Shown here piece after piece: positions 1-6,362 of a DNA stretch of 6,524 nt. Position 1 is the first letter of the stretch. Each line of letters starts with the position of its first letter. Position numbers and translations under genes: made by a program. Origin of the DNA: an uncultured Bacteroidales bacterium (GTDB lineage: Bacteria > Bacteroidota > Bacteroidia > Bacteroidales > P3); contig CAMURW010000090.1 in the NCBI GenBank assembly GCA_947097635.1, positions 1 through 6,524 of the forward strand, given 5' to 3'. A model generated the notes under the pieces. The model saw nothing but the letters and a program-made list of their open reading frames with translations, made no database searches and was not told the origin of the DNA.

Positions 1-2
1 AC

Positions 3-119
3 GAGAAAAAAGCACAAAACGAGATGTTTTTCTTCTACAAACGCGAGACGAGGAGCAATATCATCCGCAACCTACAGAAAGCCGGTCTGCAAAAATACAT
101 CCCAATATTGTTCAAGTAA
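3..119 (+). CDS. 3' end of an unrecognised gene (38 codons)
   Basis: An open frame enters from the left edge and ends at a TAA at 117-119. It encodes 38 residues ending in GLQKYIPILFK. The tail is basic and aromatic (FFFYKRETR, then NIIRNLQKAG), as in the C-terminal helix of a soluble enzyme. There is no membrane segment or sorting signal. The frame has no stop over its whole visible length and its composition looks like normal coding sequence, so I take it as the true end of a gene. I do not recognise the family from this fragment and assign no function. It converges with the Nfn-type gene across a 188-bp gap. Confidence 0.6.
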   Translation, partial: EKKAQNEMFFFYKRETRSNIIRNLQKAGLQKYIPILFK

Positions 120-307
120 GGATGACTTGCGACTTGAAGGATAGCAGGGGGGAATGCTCAGTTACTCCCCTTTGCCTCCGAGGCTTGTCCGTGGTTGCTC
201 TTTTTTACCCACTTTGCCCTCTCTCTTTATGTGCCCTCTATGCTCCCAGTGCCTATGGACAGATCTAAGGCGAGGAATGGAGCAGCATAGCAGGGAATTT
301 GTGTTAT

Positions 308-2587
308 TTATTGTTTTCTCTTCAAGTATTCGTCCATTGTAGCGGCAGCTTCTCGTCCTGCCCCCATGGCTAAGATCACCGTTGCAGCACCACTTACTGC
401 ATCGCCGCCGGCAAAAACACCAGGACGGCTGGTCATTCGTGTGACTTCGTCGATGGTTATGCAGCCGTGGTGGTCGGTCTCTAAACCGAGTGTAGTGCTT
501 TTCAGCAATGGATTGGGACTGGTGCCAATAGCCATAACCACAGTAGCGACAGGGATCTCGAACTCGCTGCCCTGAATAGGAGATACGCTGCGACGACCTT
601 TCGTGTCGGATTCGCCAAGAGCCATCCGTACACAGCGTAATGCACTAACGTTGCCGGTTTTGTCATCGAGAATAGCAACAGGATTTGTCAGTAACTCGAA
701 GCGGATGCCCTCCTGACGCGCATGCATCACCTCTTCGCGACGTGCAGGCATCTCTGCTTCGCTGCGACGATACACTACCGTTACATCGCTGCCCAGACGC
801 AGAGCGGTTCTAGCAGCATCCATAGCCACATTCCCTCCCCCTACCACCGCCACACGTTGGCCCAAGAAGATGGGGGTGGCATAGTTTTCATCGTAGCCAT
901 GCATCAGGTTGGTACGCGTAAGTAGCTCGTTTGCGCTAATCACGCCTACCAAGCCTTCGCCGGGAATACCCATGAACTTGGGCAGTCCGGCACCACTGGC
1001 AATATAGATAGCCGCAAAACCTTCGTGTTCCATCAGTTCATCCACGGTGATGCTTTTGCCTACAATCACGTTGGTCTTGATTTCCACGCCCATAGCTAAT
1101 AAACTCTCTATTTCGGGTTCCACTACGCGCCGTTTGGGCAAGCGAAACTCAGGAATGCCGTATACCAGCACACCTCCGGCATGGTGCAGTGCCTCGAAGA
1201 TAGTGACTCTGTAGCCTTTGCGTGCCAGGTCGGTGGCACAGGCCAGTCCGCTGGGGCCACTGCCTATTATAGCAACTTTCTTGCCGGGGAGGGTCTTCGT
1301 TTCGGGTTGTAACTTTTCGCTTTCAGTGTCTTTGCCATGGTCTGCAGCAAACCGTTCCAGGGCACCGATGGCTATAGGTTCGCCTTTTTTGCCCAGGATG
1401 CAGCTGCCTTCGCATTGCGCCTCTTGCGGACACACACGTCCGCAGATGGCCGGCAACGAAGAATCCAAGTGGATGATTCGTAGGGCTTCTTTGGTGTTTC
1501 CTTGCCGCAGAGAGTGAATGAACCGAGGTATCTGTATGTTTACGGGACAGCTCTTCACGCACGGTGGCACCTTGCATTGCAAGCAGCGGCTGGCTTCCGT
1601 CATGGCTTCCTTGCAGTTGAACCCATACGACACCTCCTCGAAGTTGTGGGCGCGAATTTCGGCAGGCTGTTCCATGGGATGTTGTCTGTGGGCAGGATGT
1701 GTGTCACAGTCTGAGGGCTGTGAAGGAATTTCACAGCCTTTTTTGCTCGAGTAGCCTGTGTTTTCCAGCAGCTCTGTCGTCTTTCTGTCATTGTTGTTAA
1801 TGGTGAGGTGACGTTTGGCTTCGTCATAGTCTACATAGTGTCCGTCGAAAATGGGTCCATCCACGCAGGTGAATTTCGTCCTGCCATTTACTTGCACACG
1901 GCAGGCACCGCACATTCCCGTGCCGTCCACCATCAGGCAGTCCAGCGACACTAAGGTGGGGATGCTTAGTTCCTTGGTGAGCAACGATGTACATTTCATC
2001 ATTATCATAGGACCTATGGCTATGCACAGGTCGTATTTCTCGCCTTTCAACAGTACCAGTTCCTTGATTTTGTCCGTCACTATGCCTTTGTTTCCGTTGC
2101 TGCCATCGTCTGTCATTTGGTAGACGTTGTCGCACACCGCACGTATTTCGTCGTTATAGAATAGCAAACTTTCTTTGCGTGCACCAACTACGGCATCGGA
2201 GTGCAATCCATTTTGGTGCAGCCACTTAGCAATGGGGTAGATGGGTGCTGTGCCTACGCCACCGCACACCAGCAAGGTGCGGCCTTTGTAACCGTTGTTG
2301 ATAATGTCGATGGGGTGCCCCAGAGGTCCTACAACGGAATAGAGTGCCTCGCCTGTTTTCATGGTGCACAACTTACTGCTGCTGTAGCCTACAGCCTGTA
2401 TGATAAGCGTTATGCTTTGTCGTTCCTCGTCGATGTCTGCAATTGTCAGAGGTATCCGTTCGCCTTTGGCGTCGGAGATTACGATAACAAATTGTCCGGG
2501 CAGGGCATGTTTTACCACCCAGGGAGCTTCCACTTCCAGGAGGTGTACAACCTCGGTAAGTTGTCGTGATTCGAGAATTCTATACAC
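308..2587 (-). CDS. nfnAB: Fused NfnA-NfnB: NADH-dependent ferredoxin:NADP+ oxidoreductase (often annotated as DHOD B electron-transfer subunit / glutamate synthase small subunit)
   Basis: Two flavoprotein modules are joined in 759 residues. Residues 1-265 are the NfnA/NfnS module: a ferredoxin-reductase-like FAD barrel (RIPLT at 44-48), an NAD-binding segment (CGGVGTAPIYPIA, 108-120) and a [2Fe-2S] motif in which D221, C226, C229 and C241 are the likely ligands. Residues about 310-759 are the NfnB/NfnL (GltD-like) module: two Cys motifs for [4Fe-4S] clusters (C335, C338, C343, C347; C382, C386, C392, C396), an FAD Rossmann motif (IGSGPSGLA from 441), an NADPH motif (VVGGGNVAMDAA from 581) and a C-terminal FAD motif (GVFAGGDA from 723). 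In known Nfn enzymes, NADH and ferredoxin exchange electrons with NADPH by flavin-based bifurcation in the cytoplasm. No glutamate synthase large subunit or dihydroorotate dehydrogenase lies nearby, so I infer Nfn activity over those names. The start is GTG: the only in-frame codons between it and the upstream stop are non-starts, and the N-terminus (MYRILESRQL) fits the family. Confidence 0.93.
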   Translation of the reverse strand: MYRILESRQLTEVVHLLEVEAPWVVKHALPGQFVIVISDAKGERIPLTIADIDEERQSITLIIQAVGYSSSKLCTMKTGEALYSVVGPLGHPIDIINNGYKGRTLLVCGGVGTAPIYPIAKWLHQNGLHSDAVVGARKESLLFYNDEIRAVCDNVYQMTDDGSNGNKGIVTDKIKELVLLKGEKYDLCIAIGPMIMMKCTSLLTKELSIPTLVSLDCLMVDGTGMCGACRVQVNGRTKFTCVDGPIFDGHYVDYDEAKRHLTINNNDRKTTELLENTGYSSKKGCEIPSQPSDCDTHPAHRQHPMEQPAEIRAHNFEEVSYGFNCKEAMTEASRCLQCKVPPCVKSCPVNIQIPRFIHSLRQGNTKEALRIIHLDSSLPAICGRVCPQEAQCEGSCILGKKGEPIAIGALERFAADHGKDTESEKLQPETKTLPGKKVAIIGSGPSGLACATDLARKGYRVTIFEALHHAGGVLVYGIPEFRLPKRRVVEPEIESLLAMGVEIKTNVIVGKSITVDELMEHEGFAAIYIASGAGLPKFMGIPGEGLVGVISANELLTRTNLMHGYDENYATPIFLGQRVAVVGGGNVAMDAARTALRLGSDVTVVYRRSEAEMPARREEVMHARQEGIRFELLTNPVAILDDKTGNVSALRCVRMALGESDTKGRRSVSPIQGSEFEIPVATVVMAIGTSPNPLLKSTTLGLETDHHGCITIDEVTRMTSRPGVFAGGDAVSGAATVILAMGAGREAAATMDEYLKRKQ
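1716..1744 (+). other. Terminator-like hairpin inside the Nfn fusion gene, antisense orientation
   Basis: On the + strand GGCTGTGAA (1716-1724) pairs perfectly with TTCACAGCC (1730-1738) around a 5-nt loop, and six T residues follow directly (1739-1744). That is the shape of an intrinsic terminator for + strand RNA. It lies within the linker codons between the NfnA and NfnB modules. A second copy of TCACAG (1704-1709) could pair with CTGTGA (1718-1723) instead, giving two mutually exclusive stems. On the coding (-) strand the same element reads as A6 followed immediately by the hairpin. Its function is unknown and it may be coincidental. Confidence 0.4.
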
Positions 2588-2666
2588 GGCGATTATATAT
2601 TTAACTAATTAATAATGAGTTTCTTTTATATTGTTTCAAGTATTTATGAAGCATCAAAATAAACCG

Positions 2667-2674
2667 CAAAAATA
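2667..2674 (-). promoter_or_regulatory. Bacteroidetes-type -7 promoter box for the Nfn fusion gene
   Basis: On the minus strand this reads TATTTTTG, a full match to the Bacteroidetes -7 consensus TAnnTTTG, inside the longer string GTATTTTTGC. It lies 79 bp upstream of the GTG start at 2587, implying a leader of roughly 70 nt. I see no good -33 TTTG at the usual 19-21 bp spacing, so the call rests on the -7 element, its position in an A/T-rich gap, and the identical box at two other gene starts. Confidence 0.55.
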
Positions 2675-2771
2675 CGAAAAATAATATTGCTGTAAGTCCT
2701 GCAACTACAAAAAAAACAACTATTTTGCGTTACACAGCTGCATGAGGACGTAATTTGAAGAGAAAGAGACG

Positions 2772-2804
2772 AAAAAAGAGGCTAGGTTACGCCTAGCCTC
2801 TTTT
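2772..2804 (-). terminator. Strong intrinsic terminator of the M20 dipeptidase gene
   Basis: AAAAGAGGCTAGG (2774-2786) and CCTAGCCTCTTTT (2792-2804) form a perfect 13-bp stem around the loop TTACG. Read on the minus strand, the stem ends in a run of six T residues (2777-2772) after a G/C-rich core. It begins 42 bp past the dipeptidase stop codon. The + strand side also ends in T4-C-T3, so the hairpin could work in both directions, but no + strand gene reads into it here. Confidence 0.9.
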
Positions 2805-2846
2805 CTTTCGGGTTTAAAATGTATGATTTATTCCGCTTTGGCGAAG

Positions 2847-4214
2847 TTACTCTGCTTCGGTGAAATACTCATAGAAATAGGGAATTGTTTCTATGCCGCG
2901 GAGCCACTGCGCCACAGGGAAGTTCTCGTTGGGAGCGTGGATGTCGTCGCTAGCGAGGCCGAAGCCCATGAGGATGCTCTTGATGCCCAAGATGCGTTCG
3001 AAGCCTGCCACGATAGGAATGCTGCCACCGCTGCGCGTGGGAATGGGCCGTTTGCCGAAGGTCTTCTCCATGGCTTTCTCGGCAGCTTTGTAGGCAGGCA
3101 GATCCAAGGGGGAGACGTAGGCTGCACCGCCGTGGAGCGGAGTGACTTTCACAGTGACGTACTCGGGCGCCGCCTTTTCAAAGTATTCCTTGAACAGCTC
3201 GCTGATTTTCTCATAATCCTGGTTGGCCACCAGACGTGTGCTTATTTTGGCGTGCGCCTTGCTGGGCAGCACCGTTTTGCTGCCTTCGCCGGTGTGCCCG
3301 CCCCAGATGCCGCAGATGTCCAGGCAAGGACGTATGCCAGTGCGTTCCATGGTGCTGTAGCCTTTCTCGCCATGTACCTCCTTGATGCCGAGTCCTTTCT
3401 TGTAGCCCTCCAGGCTGAAAGGAGCCTGTGCCATCAGCTTGCGCTCCTCGTCGCTAATCACCATCACGTCGTCGTAGAAACCGGGGATGGTGATGTGTCC
3501 GTTTTCGTCGTGCAGGTCTGCAATCATCTTGCATAGCACGTTGATGGGGTTGGCCACAGCGCCGCCATATATTCCGCTATGCAGGTCGTGGTCGGCGCCT
3601 GTTACTTCCACCTCCCAGTAGCAGAGGCCGCGCAGGCCGCTGGTGATGCTGGGCTGGTCCATGGAGAGCATGCTGGTGTCACTGACCAGGATAACGTCGG
3701 CTTTCAGCATCTCTTTTTGCCTCTCGCAGAAGTCGTAGAGGCTTGGGCTGCCTATTTCCTCCTCGCCTTCCAGCATGAACTTTACATTGCAGGGCAGTTG
3801 GTTGGTTTTCACCATGAATTCGAAGGCTTTAGCCTGCATGAAGCTCTGCCCTTTGTCGTCGTCGGCGCTACGTGCCCATATCTTGCCGTCTTTGACAACA
3901 GGATCGAAGGGGTTGGTGCGCCACTCGTCGAGGGGAGCCACGGGCATTACGTCGTAGTGGCCGTATACCAGCACTGTCTTGGCTTTGGGGTCTATCATTT
4001 TCTCGCCATACACCACAGGGTTGCCTTCCGTGGCCATTACTTCAGCCTTGTCGACACCGCTGGAAAGCAGTAGTTCCTTCCAACGGTTGGCGGCGCGCAC
4101 CATATCGGGTTTGTGCTCCACTTCTGGGCTGATTGAAGGGATGCGAATCAACGAAAACAGTTCCTCTAGGAAGCGGTCTTTGTTTTTTTCTATGTATTCC
4201 TTTACGTCTTTCAT
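2847..4214 (-). CDS. M20-family metallo-dipeptidase (cytosolic di-zinc peptidase, carnosinase/PepV-like)
   Basis: The 455-residue protein has the full M20 catalytic set. H87 and D89 are in GHYDVMP. The bridging Asp is within ADDDKG (117-122). The general-base and metal Glu pair E152/E153 is in EGEEEIGS. D179 is in LVSDTSM, and the last metal His, H426, is in HAPNEN. The inserted lid/dimer domain (about 200-325) carries LHSGIYGG with H212. Family members hydrolyse dipeptides and other short peptides with two metal ions. There is no signal peptide, so the enzyme should be cytoplasmic. I chose ATG at 4214 because MKDVKEYIEKNKDRFLEELF matches the usual N-terminus. A further 39 codons upstream are open back to a TTG at 4331, but they are A/T-rich and unlike the family. 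No Shine-Dalgarno is present. The substrate cannot be told from sequence; it resembles the uncharacterised Bacteroidales M20 dipeptidases, not PepT. Confidence 0.92.
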   Translation of the reverse strand: MKDVKEYIEKNKDRFLEELFSLIRIPSISPEVEHKPDMVRAANRWKELLLSSGVDKAEVMATEGNPVVYGEKMIDPKAKTVLVYGHYDVMPVAPLDEWRTNPFDPVVKDGKIWARSADDDKGQSFMQAKAFEFMVKTNQLPCNVKFMLEGEEEIGSPSLYDFCERQKEMLKADVILVSDTSMLSMDQPSITSGLRGLCYWEVEVTGADHDLHSGIYGGAVANPINVLCKMIADLHDENGHITIPGFYDDVMVISDEERKLMAQAPFSLEGYKKGLGIKEVHGEKGYSTMERTGIRPCLDICGIWGGHTGEGSKTVLPSKAHAKISTRLVANQDYEKISELFKEYFEKAAPEYVTVKVTPLHGGAAYVSPLDLPAYKAAEKAMEKTFGKRPIPTRSGGSIPIVAGFERILGIKSILMGFGLASDDIHAPNENFPVAQWLRGIETIPYFYEYFTEAE

Positions 4215-4347
4215 AGAGTTAGTGTATTTTAAATTATTTAGTATTTCAATAAATATGAAGTCAATGAAGCCACTAGGATGTCTGTAAGTCAACAATATCA
4301 GTGGAATATGAGTGCTGCGCCCGATACCCAAGACCGATTTGCGACTG

Positions 4348-4355
4348 CAAAATTA
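4348..4355 (-). promoter_or_regulatory. Bacteroidetes-type -7 promoter box for the M20 dipeptidase gene
   Basis: The minus strand reads TAATTTTG, matching TAnnTTTG, 133 bp upstream of the ATG at 4214. It differs from the GTATTTTTGC box found at three other gene starts in this window. It implies a leader of about 125 nt, longer than for the other genes. No closer match to the consensus occurs between it and the start codon, and a -33 element is not clear. Confidence 0.45.
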
Positions 4356-4432
4356 TGCATTTTTCTCGACATGAAGAAGAAAAATTTGCATAAAAACCGC
4401 CTTTCGGCTTTCGAAGTTCACGCGTTGCTCTG

Positions 4433-6169
4433 CTATTCAAATAGTTGCGCGAACATAAACTTCTCGCTGTCAAAGAGTCCTTTGTCGGTAAGCTTCAGCT
4501 CTGGTATCACGGGCAGGGCCATAAACGCCAGTGTCATAAAAGGAGTGGAAAAACAGCATCCCTGTTCGTGTGCCTTCTTTCTAAGTGCCTGGTGCTGACG
4601 TGCTACTTCCTCGCCACTTTCTGGCGACATCAGTCCTGCCACAGGTAATGCCAGCACTTGTTCCTGGTTTCCGTTGCAGATGCAGAGGCCGCCTTTCGCC
4701 AGCACCAGCCGATTTATGGCGTGCGCTATTTCTTCGTCGTTGCAGCCCGTGGCAATGATGTTGTGGCTGTCGTGGGCTATGGTGGAGGCTATGGCACCAC
4801 TTTTTAGCCCGAAGCCTTCGATGAAAGCTGTGGAGGGCTGCGCTGCCTCGTCGTAGCGGTTCAGTACCACCAGCTTCAGCACATCGTGCTGGGGGTCGGA
4901 TACTACGTTGCGTGTCTTTCCCGTTTCCTTTATTAGTGGCTTCACCATCCTGCAGGTGGTGTAGAGTTCCCCTTCTTTGGCTACAATGCAGCGCATCTTG
5001 TCGCCCTTGGGCGTAACTACAAGGTCCTTCGCACTCAGCGTATGCGCGTGAAAGTGGTTTGGGAGCGTGTCTGCTGCGTCGTCGTCGTTGTCTTGCGGAC
5101 GTGCCAGGAGGAAGTTGTCGTCCAGCACTCCCTTTGCTTTGTTGTACACCTCCACACCGTCCACGAAGGTGCGTAGCACGTTCATGTCGCGGAAGTTGTC
5201 CACGCAGATGAAGTCGGCGGGGTCTCCTGCTGCCAGTGTGCCGTGGGGAAAGTTGTAGTGCTTCAATGGCGTGAGACAGGCTGCTGTCAGCACGTTCCAG
5301 AAGGGCATACCTTTGGCTATGGTGCGGCGCACGCATTCGTCGATATAGCCCTTTATCATGTCGTCGGCATAGAGGTCGTCGCTGCAGAACATCAGCTCTT
5401 TGTCGTGGTTGGTCAGTAGGTAGCACAGTGCGTCCAGGTTGCAGGCCGCGCTGCCTTCCCTTATCAGTATCTTCATGCCCAGCTTTATGCGTTCCTCGGC
5501 TTCCTGTAGCGTGGTGCACTCGTGGTCTGTGGTGATGCCGGCATCGATGTATCTCTTCGCCTCGTCGCCCCTCAGTCCGGGTGCATGGCCGTCTATTGGC
5601 TTGCCAAGCTTCAGGGCGGCATCTACCTTGGCCAGCACATCCTTGTCTCCTGCCAGCAGGCCGGGGTAGTTCATCATCTCTGCCAGTCCGTATATGTCCT
5701 TTCTTTTCAGCAGCTTGGTCACGGCCTTGGCATCCAACGTAGCCCCTGCCGTCTCGAAGGGTGTGGAGGGCACACAGCTGGGTGCACCAAAATGGAAGTG
5801 GAAAAGCGCGCGCCTGCTGTCGTTTATCATGAAGTCTATGCCATCCTCCCCCAGCACGTTGGCTATCTCGTGAGGGTCGGCGACGGCGCAGGTCACGCCT
5901 TTCGTCACCGCCAGTCGTGCATAGTGGTGTGGTGTGAGAAGGGTGCTTTCTATGTGTATATGCGAATCCACGAAAGGGGGCAAGATGTAGGGTAGGGGGG
6001 AAGCTACCGCCGCTGTGGCGTCGTGTGTCTCGCCTTGTGTATCGTCCAGGGGCGTTATCGCCAATATTTTGCCATTCAGCACATGTAGCACGCCGTCGTA
6101 GATGCGATGTCGCGGTATGTCTACGATGTGTCCTATGATGTTGATTTCTTGTGCCTTTTTCTTTGCCAT
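4433..6169 (-). CDS. ade: Adenine deaminase (amidohydrolase superfamily)
   Basis: This enzyme converts adenine to hypoxanthine and ammonia, feeding purine salvage in the cytoplasm. The 578-residue length is normal for the AdeC/Ade family. Amidohydrolase features are present in order: the metal motif PPFVDSHIHIES with H70 and H72, PHE at 99-101, the bridging E164 in LAEMMNYPG, H195 in DGHAPG, TDHECT at 214-219, and the catalytic Asp within FCSDD (261-265). The TIM-barrel domain is followed by GTLAAGDPADF (310-320), where the chain returns to the small beta domain. The C-terminal half typical of adenine deaminase is also complete, with AHDSHN at 465-470. No residue of the usual set appears missing. 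The start is ATG at 6169, giving MAKKKAQEINIIGHIVD. The TATTTTTG box 20 bp upstream implies a leader of only about 15 nt, without a Shine-Dalgarno. It diverges from the flavin-reductase-like gene. I see no other purine gene nearby. Confidence 0.96.
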   Translation of the reverse strand: MAKKKAQEINIIGHIVDIPRHRIYDGVLHVLNGKILAITPLDDTQGETHDATAAVASPLPYILPPFVDSHIHIESTLLTPHHYARLAVTKGVTCAVADPHEIANVLGEDGIDFMINDSRRALFHFHFGAPSCVPSTPFETAGATLDAKAVTKLLKRKDIYGLAEMMNYPGLLAGDKDVLAKVDAALKLGKPIDGHAPGLRGDEAKRYIDAGITTDHECTTLQEAEERIKLGMKILIREGSAACNLDALCYLLTNHDKELMFCSDDLYADDMIKGYIDECVRRTIAKGMPFWNVLTAACLTPLKHYNFPHGTLAAGDPADFICVDNFRDMNVLRTFVDGVEVYNKAKGVLDDNFLLARPQDNDDDAADTLPNHFHAHTLSAKDLVVTPKGDKMRCIVAKEGELYTTCRMVKPLIKETGKTRNVVSDPQHDVLKLVVLNRYDEAAQPSTAFIEGFGLKSGAIASTIAHDSHNIIATGCNDEEIAHAINRLVLAKGGLCICNGNQEQVLALPVAGLMSPESGEEVARQHQALRKKAHEQGCCFSTPFMTLAFMALPVIPELKLTDKGLFDSEKFMFAQLFE

Positions 6170-6188
6170 GAGCGTTAGAATTGTGCTG

Positions 6189-6196
6189 CAAAAATA
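6189..6196 (-). promoter_or_regulatory. ade: Bacteroidetes-type -7 promoter box for ade
   Basis: The minus strand reads TATTTTTG within GTATTTTTGC, matching TAnnTTTG, and lies 20 bp upstream of the ade ATG. With the usual few bases from -7 box to transcript start, the leader would be about 13-15 nt. No clear -33 TTTG is seen at the standard spacing. Confidence 0.6.
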
Positions 6197-6246
6197 CTCT
6201 TTTTTTGTGATTTGTATGTTTTTTCGTACAAGTGGCGAAAATTGTG

Positions 6247-6254
6247 TATTTTTG
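6247..6254 (+). promoter_or_regulatory. Bacteroidetes-type -7 promoter box for the flavin-reductase-like gene
   Basis: TATTTTTG on the + strand matches TAnnTTTG. TTCG at 6223-6226, 20 bp upstream, is a three-of-four match to the -33 TTTG. Transcription would begin near 6260, so any real start codon should lie after that, which bears on the start choice of the downstream gene. Confidence 0.5.
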
Positions 6255-6362
6255 CAATAAAAAAGTTATCTTGCATTATGTGCTGGTGTGGCACTGTTGT
6301 TGCTGCCTTGCCACTCCTCAGTGCGGGAAGCGCAGAAAGGTGACACCCTACATCCTGCCAAG

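Larger units (their letters stand above)
6187..6256. repeat. Inverted pair of 11-bp promoter boxes in the divergent intergenic region
   Basis: TGCAAAAATAC (6187-6197) and GTATTTTTGCA (6246-6256) are perfect reverse complements separated by 48 bp. Each contains a TAnnTTTG -7 box, one per strand, facing away from the other. Between them a short inverted repeat, TTGTA (6212-6216) and TACAA (6227-6231), could be a weak operator or chance in A/T-rich DNA. Confidence 0.5.

Noticed and set aside
146..172. Possible terminator hairpin after the left-edge gene (GGGGA with TCCCC)
   Set aside because: The stem is only about 5 bp with a 12-nt loop, and the following bases (TTTG) are a poor T run.
238..290. 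Inverted repeat CTATGCT / AGCATAG downstream of the Nfn gene
   Set aside because: Only 7 bp with a loop of about 39 nt and no T run, so it does not fit a terminator and could occur by chance.
154..342. A 62-codon + strand open frame in the convergent gap
   Set aside because: It overlaps the end of the Nfn gene, has low-complexity Leu/Pro/Ser/Cys composition and no promoter box or known motif.
2823..4073. Two long + strand open frames (237 and 164 codons) antisense to the dipeptidase gene
   Set aside because: They mirror the codon phase of the real gene, are rich in Ala, Val, Phe and His without motifs, and have no promoter. The minus-strand frame has the complete M20 active site.
4392..4408. 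Weak terminator candidate just after ade (GCC-GAAA-GGC then GG and T5 on the minus strand)
   Set aside because: The stem is 3 bp and does not extend. It might still contribute to termination, but the sequence does not support a call.
5522..5995. A 157-codon + strand open frame antisense to ade
   Set aside because: It is a shadow of the ade codon pattern with no recognisable domain and no upstream signals.
4581..6257. A 558-codon open frame on the minus strand overlapping ade in another frame
   Set aside because: Its product is dominated by Arg, His, Gln and Gly with no domain-like pattern, as expected for a shifted reading of a GC-moderate gene. The ade frame has every catalytic motif.
6318..6362. 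Slight resemblance of GGGAAG...GGTGACA to part of a cobalamin riboswitch core
   Set aside because: The remaining conserved parts (the B12 box and the surrounding helices in order) are absent, and the stretch may be coding.
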